The notes under the pieces were generated by a model that did no database searches, had not been told where the DNA came from, and was given only the letters and a program-made list of their open reading frames with translations. The position numbers were made by a program, and so were the translations under genes. This document shows positions 9,468-19,426 of a DNA stretch of 20,460 nt, one piece after another. Within the stretch, counting starts at the first letter, position 1. Every line of letters begins with the position of its first letter. Origin of the DNA: Pelargonium nanum (lineage: Eukaryota > Streptophyta > Magnoliopsida > Geraniales > Geraniaceae); contig JAYMTF010001960.1 in the NCBI GenBank assembly GCA_036897485.1, positions 1 to 20,460 on the forward strand, given 5' to 3'.

Positions 9468-9730
9468 ATGGAGAGGGTTAAGGGTAAGCTAATTGAAGAA
9501 TGAGAAGAAAGAGAATTAGGGTCCATGGAAGCCAAGGGAAAGGGAGGGACCATTGTCCTGTGCTTAAATTCCAGCTTTTTCGTGAACGACACGATCCGTC
9601 TCTACCGCTCTCTCTCTCTCTCCTTCTCCTCCAAAACCCTCCTTTTTATCTTCTCTCTTTCTTTTTCTTCAATCTTCAACAAAAAAAAAAGAACATAAAA
9701 CCAAACCATCTACATGGAAATGGAGGATGA
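9468..9730 (+). promoter_or_regulatory. Upstream ORFs in the leader of the trihelix gene
   Basis: Three upstream ATGs precede the main start at 9714. uORF1 (9468-9503, 11 codons) has A at -3 and G at +4 but lies at the predicted start site and may not be transcribed. uORF2 (9500-9730, 76 codons) is out of frame and ends 17 bp inside the main coding region. uORF3 (9525-9698, 57 codons) shares the main frame but stops 15 bp before the main ATG. If the leader starts near 9470, ribosomes would meet uORF2 and uORF3 first, which would be expected to lower translation. An intron in the leader could remove them; none is obvious. Confidence 0.45.
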
Positions 9731-11754
9731 TCATAATCACAATCATCACCACCACCAGTACGCCAACATGGCTGATCTCCGGCAGCTCATCAACGGCGGC
9801 GCAGCAAGACCTCCTCCCCATTTCCCGGCGGACCTCTTCGCTCCCGCCGCCGCGGCGCAGCCACACCAGTTTGAGATGATGATGGTTGGTACTGAAATCA
9901 TCCCTCCAAGAAGAGCCCTACAGCAAGAATTTGGTAATGATAATGCCGCCGGCGGCGGCGGGGAGGGTGATCTTGGAGGCGGTGGAGGAGGAGACGGTGG
10001 CTCCGGGCGGTGGCCGAGACAAGAGACTCTCACACTTCTTGAAATCAGATCTCGTCTTGATCCCAAGTTCAAAGAAGCTAATCACAAGGGTCCTTTGTGG
10101 GACGAAGTTTCTAGGTATATTTTTATTATTTTTGTGTGCTTCTTTACTGTTCTTCAATGTTCACTCATTCAAGAAAGAGAACCGACTTTTGGTTCACTTA
10201 AATGGTTTTGGGTTTGGAACAAAAAGGACTTAAAATTAGTAGGAGACACAGGTGATGCTATGCTATGCTGTGCTGTGCACTATGGCTACTGATCTGATCT
10301 GACACTTGTGGATGCTTAGTTTCCACCAGTTTTTGCTCTTATTTTCCCAAACCCTAAAGATTTGGGTTCTTGATTTCTTTTAAATTCTTGAGAGTTTAGG
10401 AGCTAGGGTTCATTTTTTAATTTCATTTCTTTGTTGTAGGATCATGTGTGAGGAGCATGGGTATCAAAGAAGCGGCAAGAAATGCAGAGAAAAGTTTGAA
10501 AATTTGTATAAATACTACAAGAAGACTAAAGAAGGAAAAGCCGGAAGGCAAGATGGTAAGCACTATAGATTCTTTCGCCAGCTCGAAGCTTTATACGGCG
10601 AAACGAGCAACAACAACAACAGCAACAACAGTCAGGTCTCAGTGCCCGAAACCCAACTCGTTAATAACATCTCGAGGTTTCACCAATCGAACCCGCAAGA
10701 TCATGGATTCCAATCCCATCCCAAGCTTTGTGATAGCCTTAGCCTCTCGGCCAACTCGTCGGAGTTCGACACATCTTCGTCGGAAGACAATGATCCGAGC
10801 ACTGCGGTGGACAATGAGTCTATGGAGAAGAGGAGGAAGAGAAGAGGTGGGAGGAGCTGGAGGGCCAAGATCAAGGACTTCATTGACTCCCAAATGAGGA
10901 AGCTAATGGAGAAGCAAGAGGTGTGGCTTGAGAAGGTGATGACCACTCTAGAGCACAAGGAGCAAGAGAGGGCTCTGAGGGAGGAGGAGTGGAGGAAGCA
11001 AGAGGCGGCGCGGGTGGATCGAGAGCACGAGCTATGGGCTAAGGAGCGCGCTTGGATTGAGACCCGCGACACGGCTTTGATGGAGATGTTGGAGAAGATT
11101 AAGGGGCGGGGACGAGACCTCTCTCTAAAGGACTCGTCCCCGGAGGAGAGAATAGGGGCAGAGTTTCAAAATCAAAGTGAGAACCAGAATGAGAATGGGA
11201 GTGAGATTCTAAACAACAACAACGCGAGCACGAGAGGTAGTCGTGATCGTTGGGAAGAACCTGAGATCACAAAGCTAATACAACTGAGGAGCAGCTTGGA
11301 ATCAAGATTGCAACAAAATGGGCAAAACCATAGTTGTGATGAGCTTTTGTGGGAAGAAATTGCGGCCAAGATGTCTTGTTATGGCTACGAGAGGAGCTCT
11401 TCGGCTTGCAAAGAGAAATGGGATGCAATCAACTACTACCTTATCAAGAAAACAAAGGAGGAGAGGAACAAGAAACACAAGGAGAATTCAAGAACCTCTA
11501 GCTACTTTCACAACAATGATCCTTCAATGTACAATCAAGGCCAAGGAGGCTCCTATTGTGAGATCATCAATGAACAAGGTCCGGAGGCGACGGCGACGCC
11601 GAGGCTTCAACCTAATGATGGATCTTCACCTTCAAGCTCTAATGCCGGCAATGCAGTTCAAGAAAGTTGTTTTCGCTTCTTGATGGGAGATGGAGATCAG
11701 CATAATTTGTGGGAAAATTATGGTCTAAAGCTCAACAAGGGACAAAATCCGTAA
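9714..11754 (+). CDS. PTL: Trihelix (GT-2 clade) transcription factor, PETAL LOSS type
   Basis: Two exons, 9714-10114 and 10440-11754. The 325-bp intron (gtatat...ttgtag) splits an Arg codon to give WDEVSRIMCEEHGYQRSGKK, and the product is 571 aa. In order: His-rich N-terminus (7-14), ADLRQLINGG motif (20-29), Gly/Asp-rich linker (79-98), N-terminal trihelix (about 99-188, aromatic core W100, W129, F153, fourth helix YRFFRQLEAL), Asn-rich linker, basic KRRKRR nuclear signal (264-269), long charged central helix/coiled coil (273-352), C-terminal trihelix (about 403-470, W405, W438, W461), and a C-terminal MGDGDQHNLWENYGLKL motif (549-565). Two trihelix domains with the central helix define the GT-2 clade. 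The N-terminal motif, C-terminal motif and length (Arabidopsis PTL is about 590 aa) point to PTL rather than GT-2 or GTL1. PTL is a nuclear DNA-binding protein that represses growth between sepals and so shapes petal initiation. The start is the first in-frame ATG (second at 9720). No canonical AATAAA was seen just downstream. Confidence 0.92.
10115..10439 (+). other. PTL: Intron of the trihelix gene
   Basis: GT-AG intron (gtatat...ttgttgtag) of 325 bp, AT- and T-rich, in phase 2 within the N-terminal trihelix after WDEVS. If retained, the exon 1 frame stays open to 10292 and would give a 192-residue product that has lost the rest of the first DNA-binding domain. Confidence 0.9.
10606..10632 (+). 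repeat. Coding AAC/AGC trinucleotide repeat
   Basis: A run of AGCAACAACAACAACAGCAA-type triplets encodes the Asn/Ser stretch at residues 190-198, just after the N-terminal trihelix. Such runs often vary in length between alleles. Confidence 0.7.
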
Positions 11755-12600
11755 GAAACTGCTATCATACCAGCATTAATGTACCAGATTCACGATAACT
11801 CTGTAGTTTGATTAAAGGAAGAAGAAGGTGATTCTACAAATACATCATGAAGGCAATATTGACTTGTTAAGAGCTAATTCAATGGTCAATATGGGAATGA
11901 CCATCTTGCAGGTAATTAACTACTAATTAAGCAAATTAAAGACCTCTCCAATGGATTATATGGGAATTAGTTAATGTTATAATCTAAATTAGAATGTGTA
12001 AAGTGAGAAAAATCATTAATGGTTTTAAATCTTTCTTTTTTAGTGTTAATTATTGATTGGAGATTGGACCTTATTCTCCCAATTAACTTACTTTTAAGCA
12101 TTTAAAAAAAGGAATGAACTAATATCTATATATTCTTTTTTGTGTATCTTATCATCAGTAGCTTAATTAGATGCCATGCATTGAGGATCATTAATTTGAT
12201 TTTGAGCATTTATGGAATTTGATGTCATTTTGTGTATGGAATTTTGTATGATTAATTAATTAATTTGGCTCTATATACATGTCATATCAGTGTATTAATT
12301 GGTAAGCAATATTTTCTGCATTTGGCCATGTTGGTGAGATAGAGAAGAGCAAGGCCTCAAGGTTTATGTATTTCAATAAGGTAATTACGGAAAAAGTTAC
12401 AATTTAATGTATTAATTACCTTTATTATTGTAGCCATTTTTAAGCTGTTGAGAGCTTAGTGTTTGTTGTACTTTGAGACTCGAGAACTGAGAAGTGTCAA
12501 TAAGTATACGTAAGCCATACGTACGATAGTTATTTATTATTATTTTGGTCACAAGTTAGGGCTTTGTCAGGAACCATTATTTGTTCTGTGGATGTACCAT
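11755..12600. other. 3' flank of the trihelix gene
   Basis: Presumed 3' UTR followed by AT-rich spacer. A 7-bp inverted repeat ATGGTCA (11882-11888) / TGACCAT (11898-11904) lies about 130 bp after the stop codon. No AATAAA is visible before about 12360, so the polyadenylation site must use a variant signal and cannot be placed. Confidence 0.45.
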
Positions 12601-12753
12601 CAGGGATGGAGCTAGAGAGAGACATAGATGCAACATATCCAGCTAGCTCCACAGGAAACATGAATATCACAATTAGGGCTTGTTTGGTAGGTCTACATAC
12701 CTCCCGTCTGGCATATGTCCACAGATATTCAAACAGTAGCGGAGCTAGGGGTG
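12601..12753. repeat. Degenerate transposon-terminus-like repeats
   Basis: CAGGGATGGAGCTAG (12601-12615) and CAGTAGCGGAGCTAG (12734-12748) match at 11 of 15 positions as direct repeats. The second resembles the frequent plant repeat word CAGTGGCGGAGC. Between them, TAGGGCTTGTTTGGTAG (12674-12690) resembles another common plant DNA-transposon terminus (GGGCTTGTTTGGTT). Together they suggest nested, decayed small elements. No complete element can be delimited. Confidence 0.35.
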
Positions 12754-14130
12754 TATTGTAGTAGACAGTTGCTCATGTCATCCTCTAAAACACAACTAAA
12801 TATGCAATAAATTCATGATTTTTCGATGAATATCTAAATTCAATTAATGTAGTATGCTTCTCTTTTTTGGGCTCCATGATTGATTGCTCACCCATATCCA
12901 ATATTTTGGCTTTGTTGTTGTTCAAGCTTACTGATGTTTGGTTACTGGAGAAGTTGGTCCCTCTTTAAGAGTTTCAATTCTGCAGAAGCTCTAATAAGAA
13001 TTTTAGCCGCAAGAGCTGTTGTGGAATACTCAATCACATATTTGCGTTGATTGTCTAAAATAATCTCAAATCAGATCAAATCTTAAATTTTTTATTTTGT
13101 TTTGAAGAAAAAATTGTTTTCTAATAAATAACATAGTACGGTTGATCCAAACAAAATGGATCGAAGTCATCAAATTTAAATTACGTACATTACATATTTT
13201 AACTTTATACGGTCGAACATGTAATGTTATAATTATTTAGTTGTGCCTTTTTATTAAAGATATTGTTGTATAATATTTTTTCCTCTGGTGTGTGTTGCAT
13301 GGAATTTGGAGTCTGGAGATGATGATGTGTAGATGGATCTGAAATGAGGGTGTGAGAGTGGAAATGGGATATAAATCCAAAGTTGATGAGGTGAGGTGTT
13401 GTTTCCATTTTCTCTACCTACATTTGAAATGTGGTGATGCAACATCATTGTCATTGAATAATAATAATAGCATCATCACCATCATCATTATCATGCTGTG
13501 CATCTGATCTGAGCAAGAGAGCTTACATAATTTCTTTTTGGCACCACACCACACAAACACACATAAATATGATAAGTATAGACATAAAAATGGATGGACA
13601 GCTGAGTCCATAGATGCTGAAATTGGCTTTATGGGCAATCTCTCTCTCTCTCTCTCATGAACCAACCTATACATATACATATATGCATTATTAAAACGTC
13701 ACATTAGATTGGTACCACCGTACAGACAAAGTGATATAATGGTCCATGAGGATTGATGATAATATTGCGTCACTAGATTAGTGTAGAGCCTCCATGACAA
13801 TTGACATGGAAGTGGACATATAAGGAGCTAGCATGGATGGTTTCATTGGCCGTACACAACCTAGGAAGGAGTGAAGAAGCTTCCCCAAGTTCCACAAGCA
13901 GCCACATATAATTAAACATTCAAGAAGATGAACAAGAGAGGTGGGGTTGGGAGAGAGACAATCCAGCTAGTCACTTTCATTGCTAATCACTTGCCAATGC
14001 CAATGCAATGGGAGCTAGCAACCTAGCTATCCTTGGTGTTGTGTGTACCTTAGCTTTCTCTAAACTTGTCTGAAACCTCAGCTTGCCTTGTTGCTTGTCA
14101 CAAGGCCAAAGGCTATGCTAATTAGAGTAG
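12754..14130. other. Intergenic spacer with microsatellites, no gene seen
   Basis: Contains (TC)9 at 13639-13656 and ATA/CAT triplet runs at about 13457-13495. Overlapping minus-strand open frames at 13205-13680 are driven by these simple repeats. 13780-14110 is somewhat GC-richer without an open frame. Confidence 0.5.
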
Positions 14131-14461
14131 ACACTTGTGTCGTGTTACGACATGATGATGTAACCGTGACGCGTTTGTGGTGAGAATTTAACAGGTTTTT
14201 CAATCGTATCGTGGTTAATCTTGGCTTCAATTCAAATATGCATACACGATTATTTAGTCGTGTTGTGTCACGCCCAAAACATGCATTTAAGGTTATGATT
14301 GTAAACCAATCTTAATAACGTGTAGTGTTATGTCGTGTCAAATATGCTAGTTTGATCGTGTTTATGTCAATCGTGTCGTGTCAACACATTCTATTTAGTT
14401 ATTGTATTAAAATGAGTTATGCAACACACAAACAACATTCAACGCGACGCGAACAAACACT
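14131..14461. repeat. CGTGT-rich dispersed repeat
   Basis: The block is packed with GTCGTGT, CGTGTCGTGTC and TCACG words (e.g. ATCGTGTCGTGTCAACAC near 14372) and ends in CGCGACGCGAAC. This composition marks a dispersed repeat type common in plant intergenic DNA, usually assigned to non-autonomous DNA transposons. No clear terminal inverted repeat or target duplication was found. Confidence 0.45.
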
Positions 14462-14793
14462 GTTACTTACAACTAAATAGATTATTTGATTTGTAAGTTA
14501 TAATTAAGAAAGGGGCAGGTCCCAAGGAAACAGAAACTGCATGACAGAAGAGATGAGATCATGGAAAGATAATATAGTAGAATCAATGTAAGTATACTAA
14601 TAACAGTACTGTTGCAGAATATGAATATTGCATTGCATGGATTACAGAGCACAAGTTTTTGGGGAAGAAGGAGAGAAGAGTGAGTGATATCAATATGTAT
14701 GATTTGACTTGTAACTGGCTACACCTAACAATTTCTGCCATGCCATTCCCTTGTGTTTACCCCCACAAATGCATTCACTAACACCAACATCAA
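14462..14793. other. Intergenic, nothing recognised
   Basis: AT-rich spacer between a repeat and a microsatellite, with no supported gene. Confidence 0.5.

Positions 14794-14851
<58 letters not shown>
14794..14851. repeat. Compound microsatellite (CT)12(AT)8(GT)9
   Basis: Uninterrupted CT from 14794 to 14817, AT from 14818 to 14833 and GT from 14834 to 14851, 58 bp in total. It lies in the tail-to-tail spacer and is likely to be length-variable. The open frame that runs through it is an artefact. Confidence 0.95.
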
Positions 14852-14999
14852 ATACTAATTTATCTGCATGCATCATCACATCAGTTCCTTCACCACTCCA
14901 ATACCCATGCTCTGCATTCCCTGGCCCCTCTCATAATTCTGTGTTCACTTAAAACTAATTTTAAAAAATATTTGAATATTAACATTAGGGAAATCTTAT

Positions 15000-15175
15000 T
15001 TTCATGGCAATTTCGGGTTGGGTTTGGATTGATACCGAATCTGACCCAAAAGGGTTTCATGTTGGTTTGGATTTCGGGTATTTGAGCCGGGTTCCACTTT
15101 TTTGTGCGTAAATTGTGTGAATAGATGTGGACTTATACATGGTTTGCATGATCCGATATTATCCAAAATTTTCAC
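15000..15175 (+). mobile_element. Decayed MITE related to the element at 19427
   Basis: Shares TGGCAATTTC (15005-15014) with the left terminus of the 19427 element. The internal stretches also correspond in order: AAGGGTTTCATGTT vs AAGGGTTTCAAGTT, then TTCCACTTTTTTGTGCGTAAATTGTG vs TTTCACTTTTTATGTATTAAATGTG-like sequence, then ATCCAAAAT near the right end. GGGTTGGGTTTGG words here are typical of this plant repeat type. Terminal bases are too degraded to fix exact limits. Confidence 0.5.
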
Positions 15176-16364
15176 AAAATAAATCTTGGCCCCATTTGAA
15201 ATTTGGTTGAATAGGACTGAAGTCATATTGTAGAATCAAATTTTTTGAGATTCAAATTCAAATTACAAACTCTAGAACTATTATTCGGTGCATGTTATTT
15301 ACGTGTATATTCTGCACTGATTAATGTATTCGAATAGATTTGTCAATAAATTTTTGGACCGATAAATATTTAGTGGTTCACAATATTTGTTTATGAATTT
15401 AATGTACATACATGCACCAAGTATAATTTCCTAATCATATTCCTTGCATTTATTTTAATCAAACATGATATTTTACCTCCCCAATTGAAGCGTTAATGTT
15501 TTATATGTTTTTCTTCATTTTATTTATCCTGCAACAATACAAAACTCCATTTAGAAACATCTGCTACTGTTTTATATAAATACTGCCTGTATATACAGAG
15601 GAAGTGCCAAAAAGTCCCAGAAGAGTTCGGCCCAATTCTTCAGCAATATTATCTATAATTATGGGGTTGGGCTGTTCTGGGCCCAATTACTTCATGAAAA
15701 ATTGAAAGCTTCTCCTACAAATCCTCTTCTATTGTTCAATAATAATAAACCTATAGGGTTGATGATGATTATGACAACAAAACTTAATTTAAGAATTGTC
15801 AAAAGTGGTAATCAAATAAAATGTATGTAAACAAGATAAGTTAAATTTCATATCTTTTTCTTAATGAGACGATATATTTTGAAATTGTTGCAAAAAATAT
15901 AATTTACGATTTTATTCAAGGCATATGCCAACTACTGTTGTTAATTTTCTTAATCACCTTCTATCTAATATTCGGATTGTATGAACTTATTATCCAGGGA
16001 GGAGGTTTCTTTCCCTCCTTGAGGTCTCTTTAATGCATGCTCTTTAACAAAAAAATAAAAAGTATAAAGATCCAAGGACAATACACAGTTTATATTGGAA
16101 AAGCTTTCATCACAAATTTCAGAGTTACAATAATTCACCGAGTTGAAATTGGCATGTTTTACACCAAAACCAACAGCATTTTCGCAATCATCATAAAACC
16201 CAAAGAGTGAATTGAAAAAAAAAACAACAGAAAGTGACAATTGTATCAATGACAATTCATAAACTCAATTGATGACACGAGAGAAAAAATAGAAAAAAGT
16301 TTCCAGTTTTTAACTGAAATGGAACAGAAAACATCACATACCCACCATGCCGATCCTCAAGCTT
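15176..16364. other. Intergenic spacer, no gene seen
   Basis: AT-rich DNA downstream of the aldolase gene. A minus-strand frame open over 15965-16255 (96 codons) is the only longer one. It reads FYDDCENAVGFGVKHANF in part, matches no family I recognise, and may be a decayed fragment or chance. Confidence 0.45.
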
Positions 16365-16370
16365 TTTATT
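16365..16370 (-). terminator. Polyadenylation signal of the aldolase gene
   Basis: TTTATT on the plus strand is AATAAA on the minus strand, about 136 nt after the aldolase stop codon. That is a normal 3' UTR length for a plant gene. The cleavage site would lie a little below 16350. Confidence 0.55.
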
Positions 16371-16505
16371 AATCAACCCCCATCCCGCTGTATCTTAAGT
16401 TCAGTAATGAAAACAAAGACCTAAAACTAAGCCCGAGAATAAAACCTAATGACCCAACAAACTGAAAATTTAGTCTCCAAAAGATAATCAGAAAACTAAA
16501 ACTCC

Positions 16506-17632
16506 TCAGTACTTGTAGTCCTTCACGTGAAGGCTCTCGGAGGCTCCCTCGCCAAGGGTAGCATCACCCTGGTATGTTCCGAGGGTGGCCTCTGAGTTAG
16601 CCTTGCACCTTGTGAGGAATGCGGCCTGAGCCTTGGCTACATTTTCTTCCTTACCAGACCATGCCTTGAGTGTGCTTTGCTGGAGAGCACGTCCGAAGGA
16701 GAAGGACAGACTCCATGGTTTCTTGGTCTTGAGCTTGTTCATGGCGTTGAGGTTGATAGTTGCCTGCTCCTCGCTCTGGCCACCGGACAAGAAAACAACA
16801 GCTGGAACTGCTGGGGGCATTGTTCTCTGGAGAGCACGGACTGTGTACTCAGCAATCACTTCCGGGGTGACCTTGGGAGCATCGGAACCAGGGGTGACCA
16901 TGTTGGGCTTCAATAGAGTTCCCTCGAGAAGAACGTGGTGGTCGTTGAGAGCCTTGTAGCATGCGGCAAGAACACGCTCGGTGACATCAGCACACTTGTT
17001 AATGTCATGGGGTCCATCAACAAGGATCTCTGGCTCGACAATGGGCACCAAACCGTTCTCCTGGCAGATAATGGCATAGCGAGCTAATCCGTTGGCGTTC
17101 TCGTTGATAGCCAACTGAGATGGCTCGTTAGGGCCAATCTTAAGCACTGCACGCCACTTGGCGAAACGAGCACCGGCTTCGTAGTACTTGGCACATCGTG
17201 CACCAAGACCATCGAGACCCTGGGTGGTGGTTTCACCGTTGGTGCCAGCAAGCTCAACGGTACCCTTGTCAACCTTGATTCCGGGAAGAACTCCGGCTTC
17301 CTTCATGACCTCAACAAAAGGCTTGCCTGCACAGTAAAAACAATTGAGCATACATATATTTCTAGAGTGACTTTCCAACTATTTTTCTGAACCAAATCTG
17401 AAGTGTGATCCAAATCAAAGGATTTTCAGCTATACCTGCAGCAGTTGACTGGTAGAGGGTCTCCTCAAAGAGGATCACACCACTGAGGTACTGGAGGGCA
17501 CCAGGAGTGCAGAAAAGAAGCTCACGAAGAGCACGCCTGTTTGACTCAACATTCTCAACATTGATGCTGGATAGACGCTTCCCAATGGTGCCAGTGGACT
17601 CATCAGCAGCTAGAATACCCTTTCCGGGGGTT

Positions 17633-17670
<38 letters not shown>

Positions 17671-18722
17671 CCATAAAGAATCCATTAAAATGCCACAAAC
17701 AAAATGCCCAAAATATTTATCAAATAAACCAAAAAAAGGCTACCATGGAATTGAATTATGTCTAATGAGAATCATATTCACAACCAAAGAAGCTCTAAGC
17801 CTCCAATTAAAGTATCACAGATATGAAAACCACAAATGGTAATCAATATATCATGTAGAAACAGTTCACTTCATGTTCTGTGAACAGAGTTGACAAGAAA
17901 ACTGGTATAGTTAACTCCAGATTTGATTCAGCACAGAATCAGATCTGGATCTAGGTTCAAAAATTGTACCCAGATTACAAACATAAAATTGTTTCTCAAC
18001 AACCACCATGCTATCAATCAAAAGAGAGTACACAAATCAATACTCATATTCAAGTCATCTTAAGTAGTAACAAAATGCCAGAGATATCAAATCATCTGGT
18101 GAGTTTGACAAAAACAAATCTATATAGAAAATGTCAAATCAAGTGAGGAGCATGAGCTAGCAACACTGAAACAGATAATTTTCAAAACAAGCAAACGAGA
18201 CTAACGAGCATGAAAAAATATGCTGTCACAATCGATCTAACCGATGACAACAAACAAGATCTTAACAAATTATCGACGTAAATTAATACAACATTTAGTT
18301 ATAAACAATTGTACACAGAGCGCTTGTTTCTCAGTAACCACCATGCTATCAAGCAGAAGAGTGAAGTACACAAATCAATACTCATATTCAACTGATCTTA
18401 AGCTTAATAACTAAGACCATGAGAGATCCACGCATCGGAGAAAATGCCAAATCAAGTGAATCAGAACAATTTCGATACACTAGCAAATATAAAATCGATA
18501 ATACCGATGACAACAACCAATATCTCAACCGACTATCAACGTATGTTTATACAGCATTTCATAAAAAATCATGCAATATACACAGATCTGAGAAAAGTAA
18601 CGACAAACAGTACCAAACATACTTTCAAAAATTCAAAATCATCATCGATAAAACTGAAAATAAACCGGAAAAAGGAGGGCGAGAGAGGATTTACCGGCGT
18701 ATTTGCCCTTGTAGCAAGACAT
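16506..18722 (-). CDS. FBA: Cytosolic class I fructose-bisphosphate aldolase
   Basis: Three exons read leftwards: 18722-18695, 17663-17436 and 17326-16506, with GT-AG introns of 1031 and 109 bp. Both introns are phase 1 and give [13 protein letters not shown] and [11 protein letters not shown]. The product is 358 aa, the standard length of plant cytosolic isoforms. It starts [10 protein letters not shown] with no plastid transit peptide. It reversibly cleaves fructose-1,6-bisphosphate to dihydroxyacetone phosphate and glyceraldehyde-3-phosphate in glycolysis and gluconeogenesis. Visible active-site elements: ILAADESTG (D30), GIKVDKG (K103), AKWR (K142), VEPEI (E183, E185), the Schiff-base lysine K225 in [17 protein letters not shown] (S266), FGRALQ (R298) and the C-terminal Tyr358. 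All look intact, so it should be active. It lies tail-to-tail with the trihelix gene. The neighbour relation suggests FBA4 of Arabidopsis, but the exact paralogue is not certain. Confidence 0.96.
17664..18694 (-). other. First intron of the aldolase gene
   Basis: 1031-bp GT-AG intron (minus strand gtaaat...ttgcag) inserted after codon 9, so the first coding exon is only 28 nt. A long 5'-proximal intron in a highly expressed housekeeping gene is the setting where intron-mediated enhancement is known in plants. That role is inferred here. Open frames inside it are not genes. Confidence 0.9.
17962..18590. repeat. Tandem duplication inside aldolase intron 1
   Basis: Copy A (about 17962-18300) and copy B (about 18307-18590) share, in order: ATTGTAC(C/A)CAGA, TTGTTTCTCA (17989 and 18324), ACCACCATGCTATCAA, ACACAAATCAATACTCATA, AAATGCCA, CAAATCAAGTGA, ACCGATGACAACAA and a TACAGCAT/TACAACAT-like end. 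The offset is about 335 bp near the start and shrinks through deletions in copy B. The duplication is old enough to have diverged by many substitutions and indels. Confidence 0.8.
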
Positions 18723-18860
18723 GGTTTGAATAGAAGAGGACGTTGAGAGAGTTTTCAGAGAGAGAAATGGGAGTATTGGTGAGAGAAAAATGGGTGAGGG
18801 CTTAGGGTTTATATTGTGGAGACGGAGAGAGAAGGGTTAGTGAGTTGGCGAGAAGAAGCA
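18723..18860 (-). promoter_or_regulatory. Core promoter and 5' leader of the aldolase gene
   Basis: On the minus strand, TATAAA (18808-18813 on plus) lies 86 nt before the ATG, giving a predicted start near 18780 and a short CT-rich leader of about 55 nt. AAACCCTAA (18802-18810), a telo-box, overlaps the TATA region. Telo-boxes are frequent near start sites of highly expressed plant growth and translation genes. Start site and box function are inferred. Confidence 0.6.
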
Positions 18861-19309
18861 CATCGAAATTGTCGCTATTCGATTTTTTAGATTTTGGCGT
18901 TTATTTCACGCATCGGTGTACCGCCGTTGGACATAAAAGACGGCCTATGGCGGTTTCTGCCTTTTTACTCTTTTGACCTTCCGATTTTTTTGCCTGAGCC
19001 GATGGCCATGCTCCATCCGACCAACCCAATTGTACAAATCTTACCCTTTTTTATTTATTAATTTCTAACATTTTATTGTATCTACGGTCATGTAATAGGC
19101 TGAAATTGGTAATCAATCAACACCTAAGGAAGATTGGGATGTCAATTTTTTGTGGGTAACATGTTTTGTTTCTTTTGAATATGATAAGACATTGGGTTTC
19201 ATTTCTTTTTTTAATTGGCCCATTGGCTTTAACTTATGATCTCAAATCTTATTCGTTTTTTATACCTACATTTGTAATCGAATAAATCGGAAATCAACAA
19301 CCACATCAG
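18861..19309. other. Upstream region of the aldolase gene
   Basis: 18880-19030 is GC-richer (TACCGCCGTTGG, GACGGCC, GGCGG words) and probably part of the aldolase promoter. From 19030 the sequence is AT-rich without any feature I can name. Confidence 0.4.
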
Positions 19310-19419
19310 TAAGGTGTCGTGACACCTATTTTTTATGTCAGCATAGCATGTCATTCTGCTGACAATTTTTGTAAGTAAAAATAACACGAATTTCTTTAAC
19401 TAACTTTGTCAACACCTTA
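19310..19419. mobile_element. Small MITE-like hairpin element with TA flanks
   Basis: TA-AGGTGTCGTGACACC at the left and AACACCT-TA at the right give short inverted ends (AGGTGT / ACACCT) bounded by TA on both sides, about 106 bp apart. Inside are AGGTGTC-GT-GACACCT (19312-19327) and a perfect 8-bp inverted repeat TGTCAGCA (19336-19343) / TGCTGACA (19357-19364). The TA flanks suggest a Stowaway-type element. The terminal repeats are short, so this is tentative. Confidence 0.35.
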
Positions 19420-19426
19420 GGAAAAT

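Noticed and set aside
9746-10072. 108-codon minus-strand open frame opposite exon 1 of the trihelix gene.
   Set aside because: Its proline-rich content is the complement of the GC-rich Gly-encoding region, so it is an antisense shadow.
13414-13680. Minus-strand open frame with a Met/Leu-rich start.
   Set aside because: It is produced by the GA/CT and CAT simple repeats and has no domain.
14753-15085. 110-codon plus-strand open frame.
   Set aside because: It reads through the compound microsatellite (Leu-Ser, Ile-Tyr, Val-Cys runs) and into the decayed MITE.
17964-18746. Plus-strand open frames across the aldolase intron.
   Set aside because: They lie antisense to a well-supported intron and have AT-driven composition.
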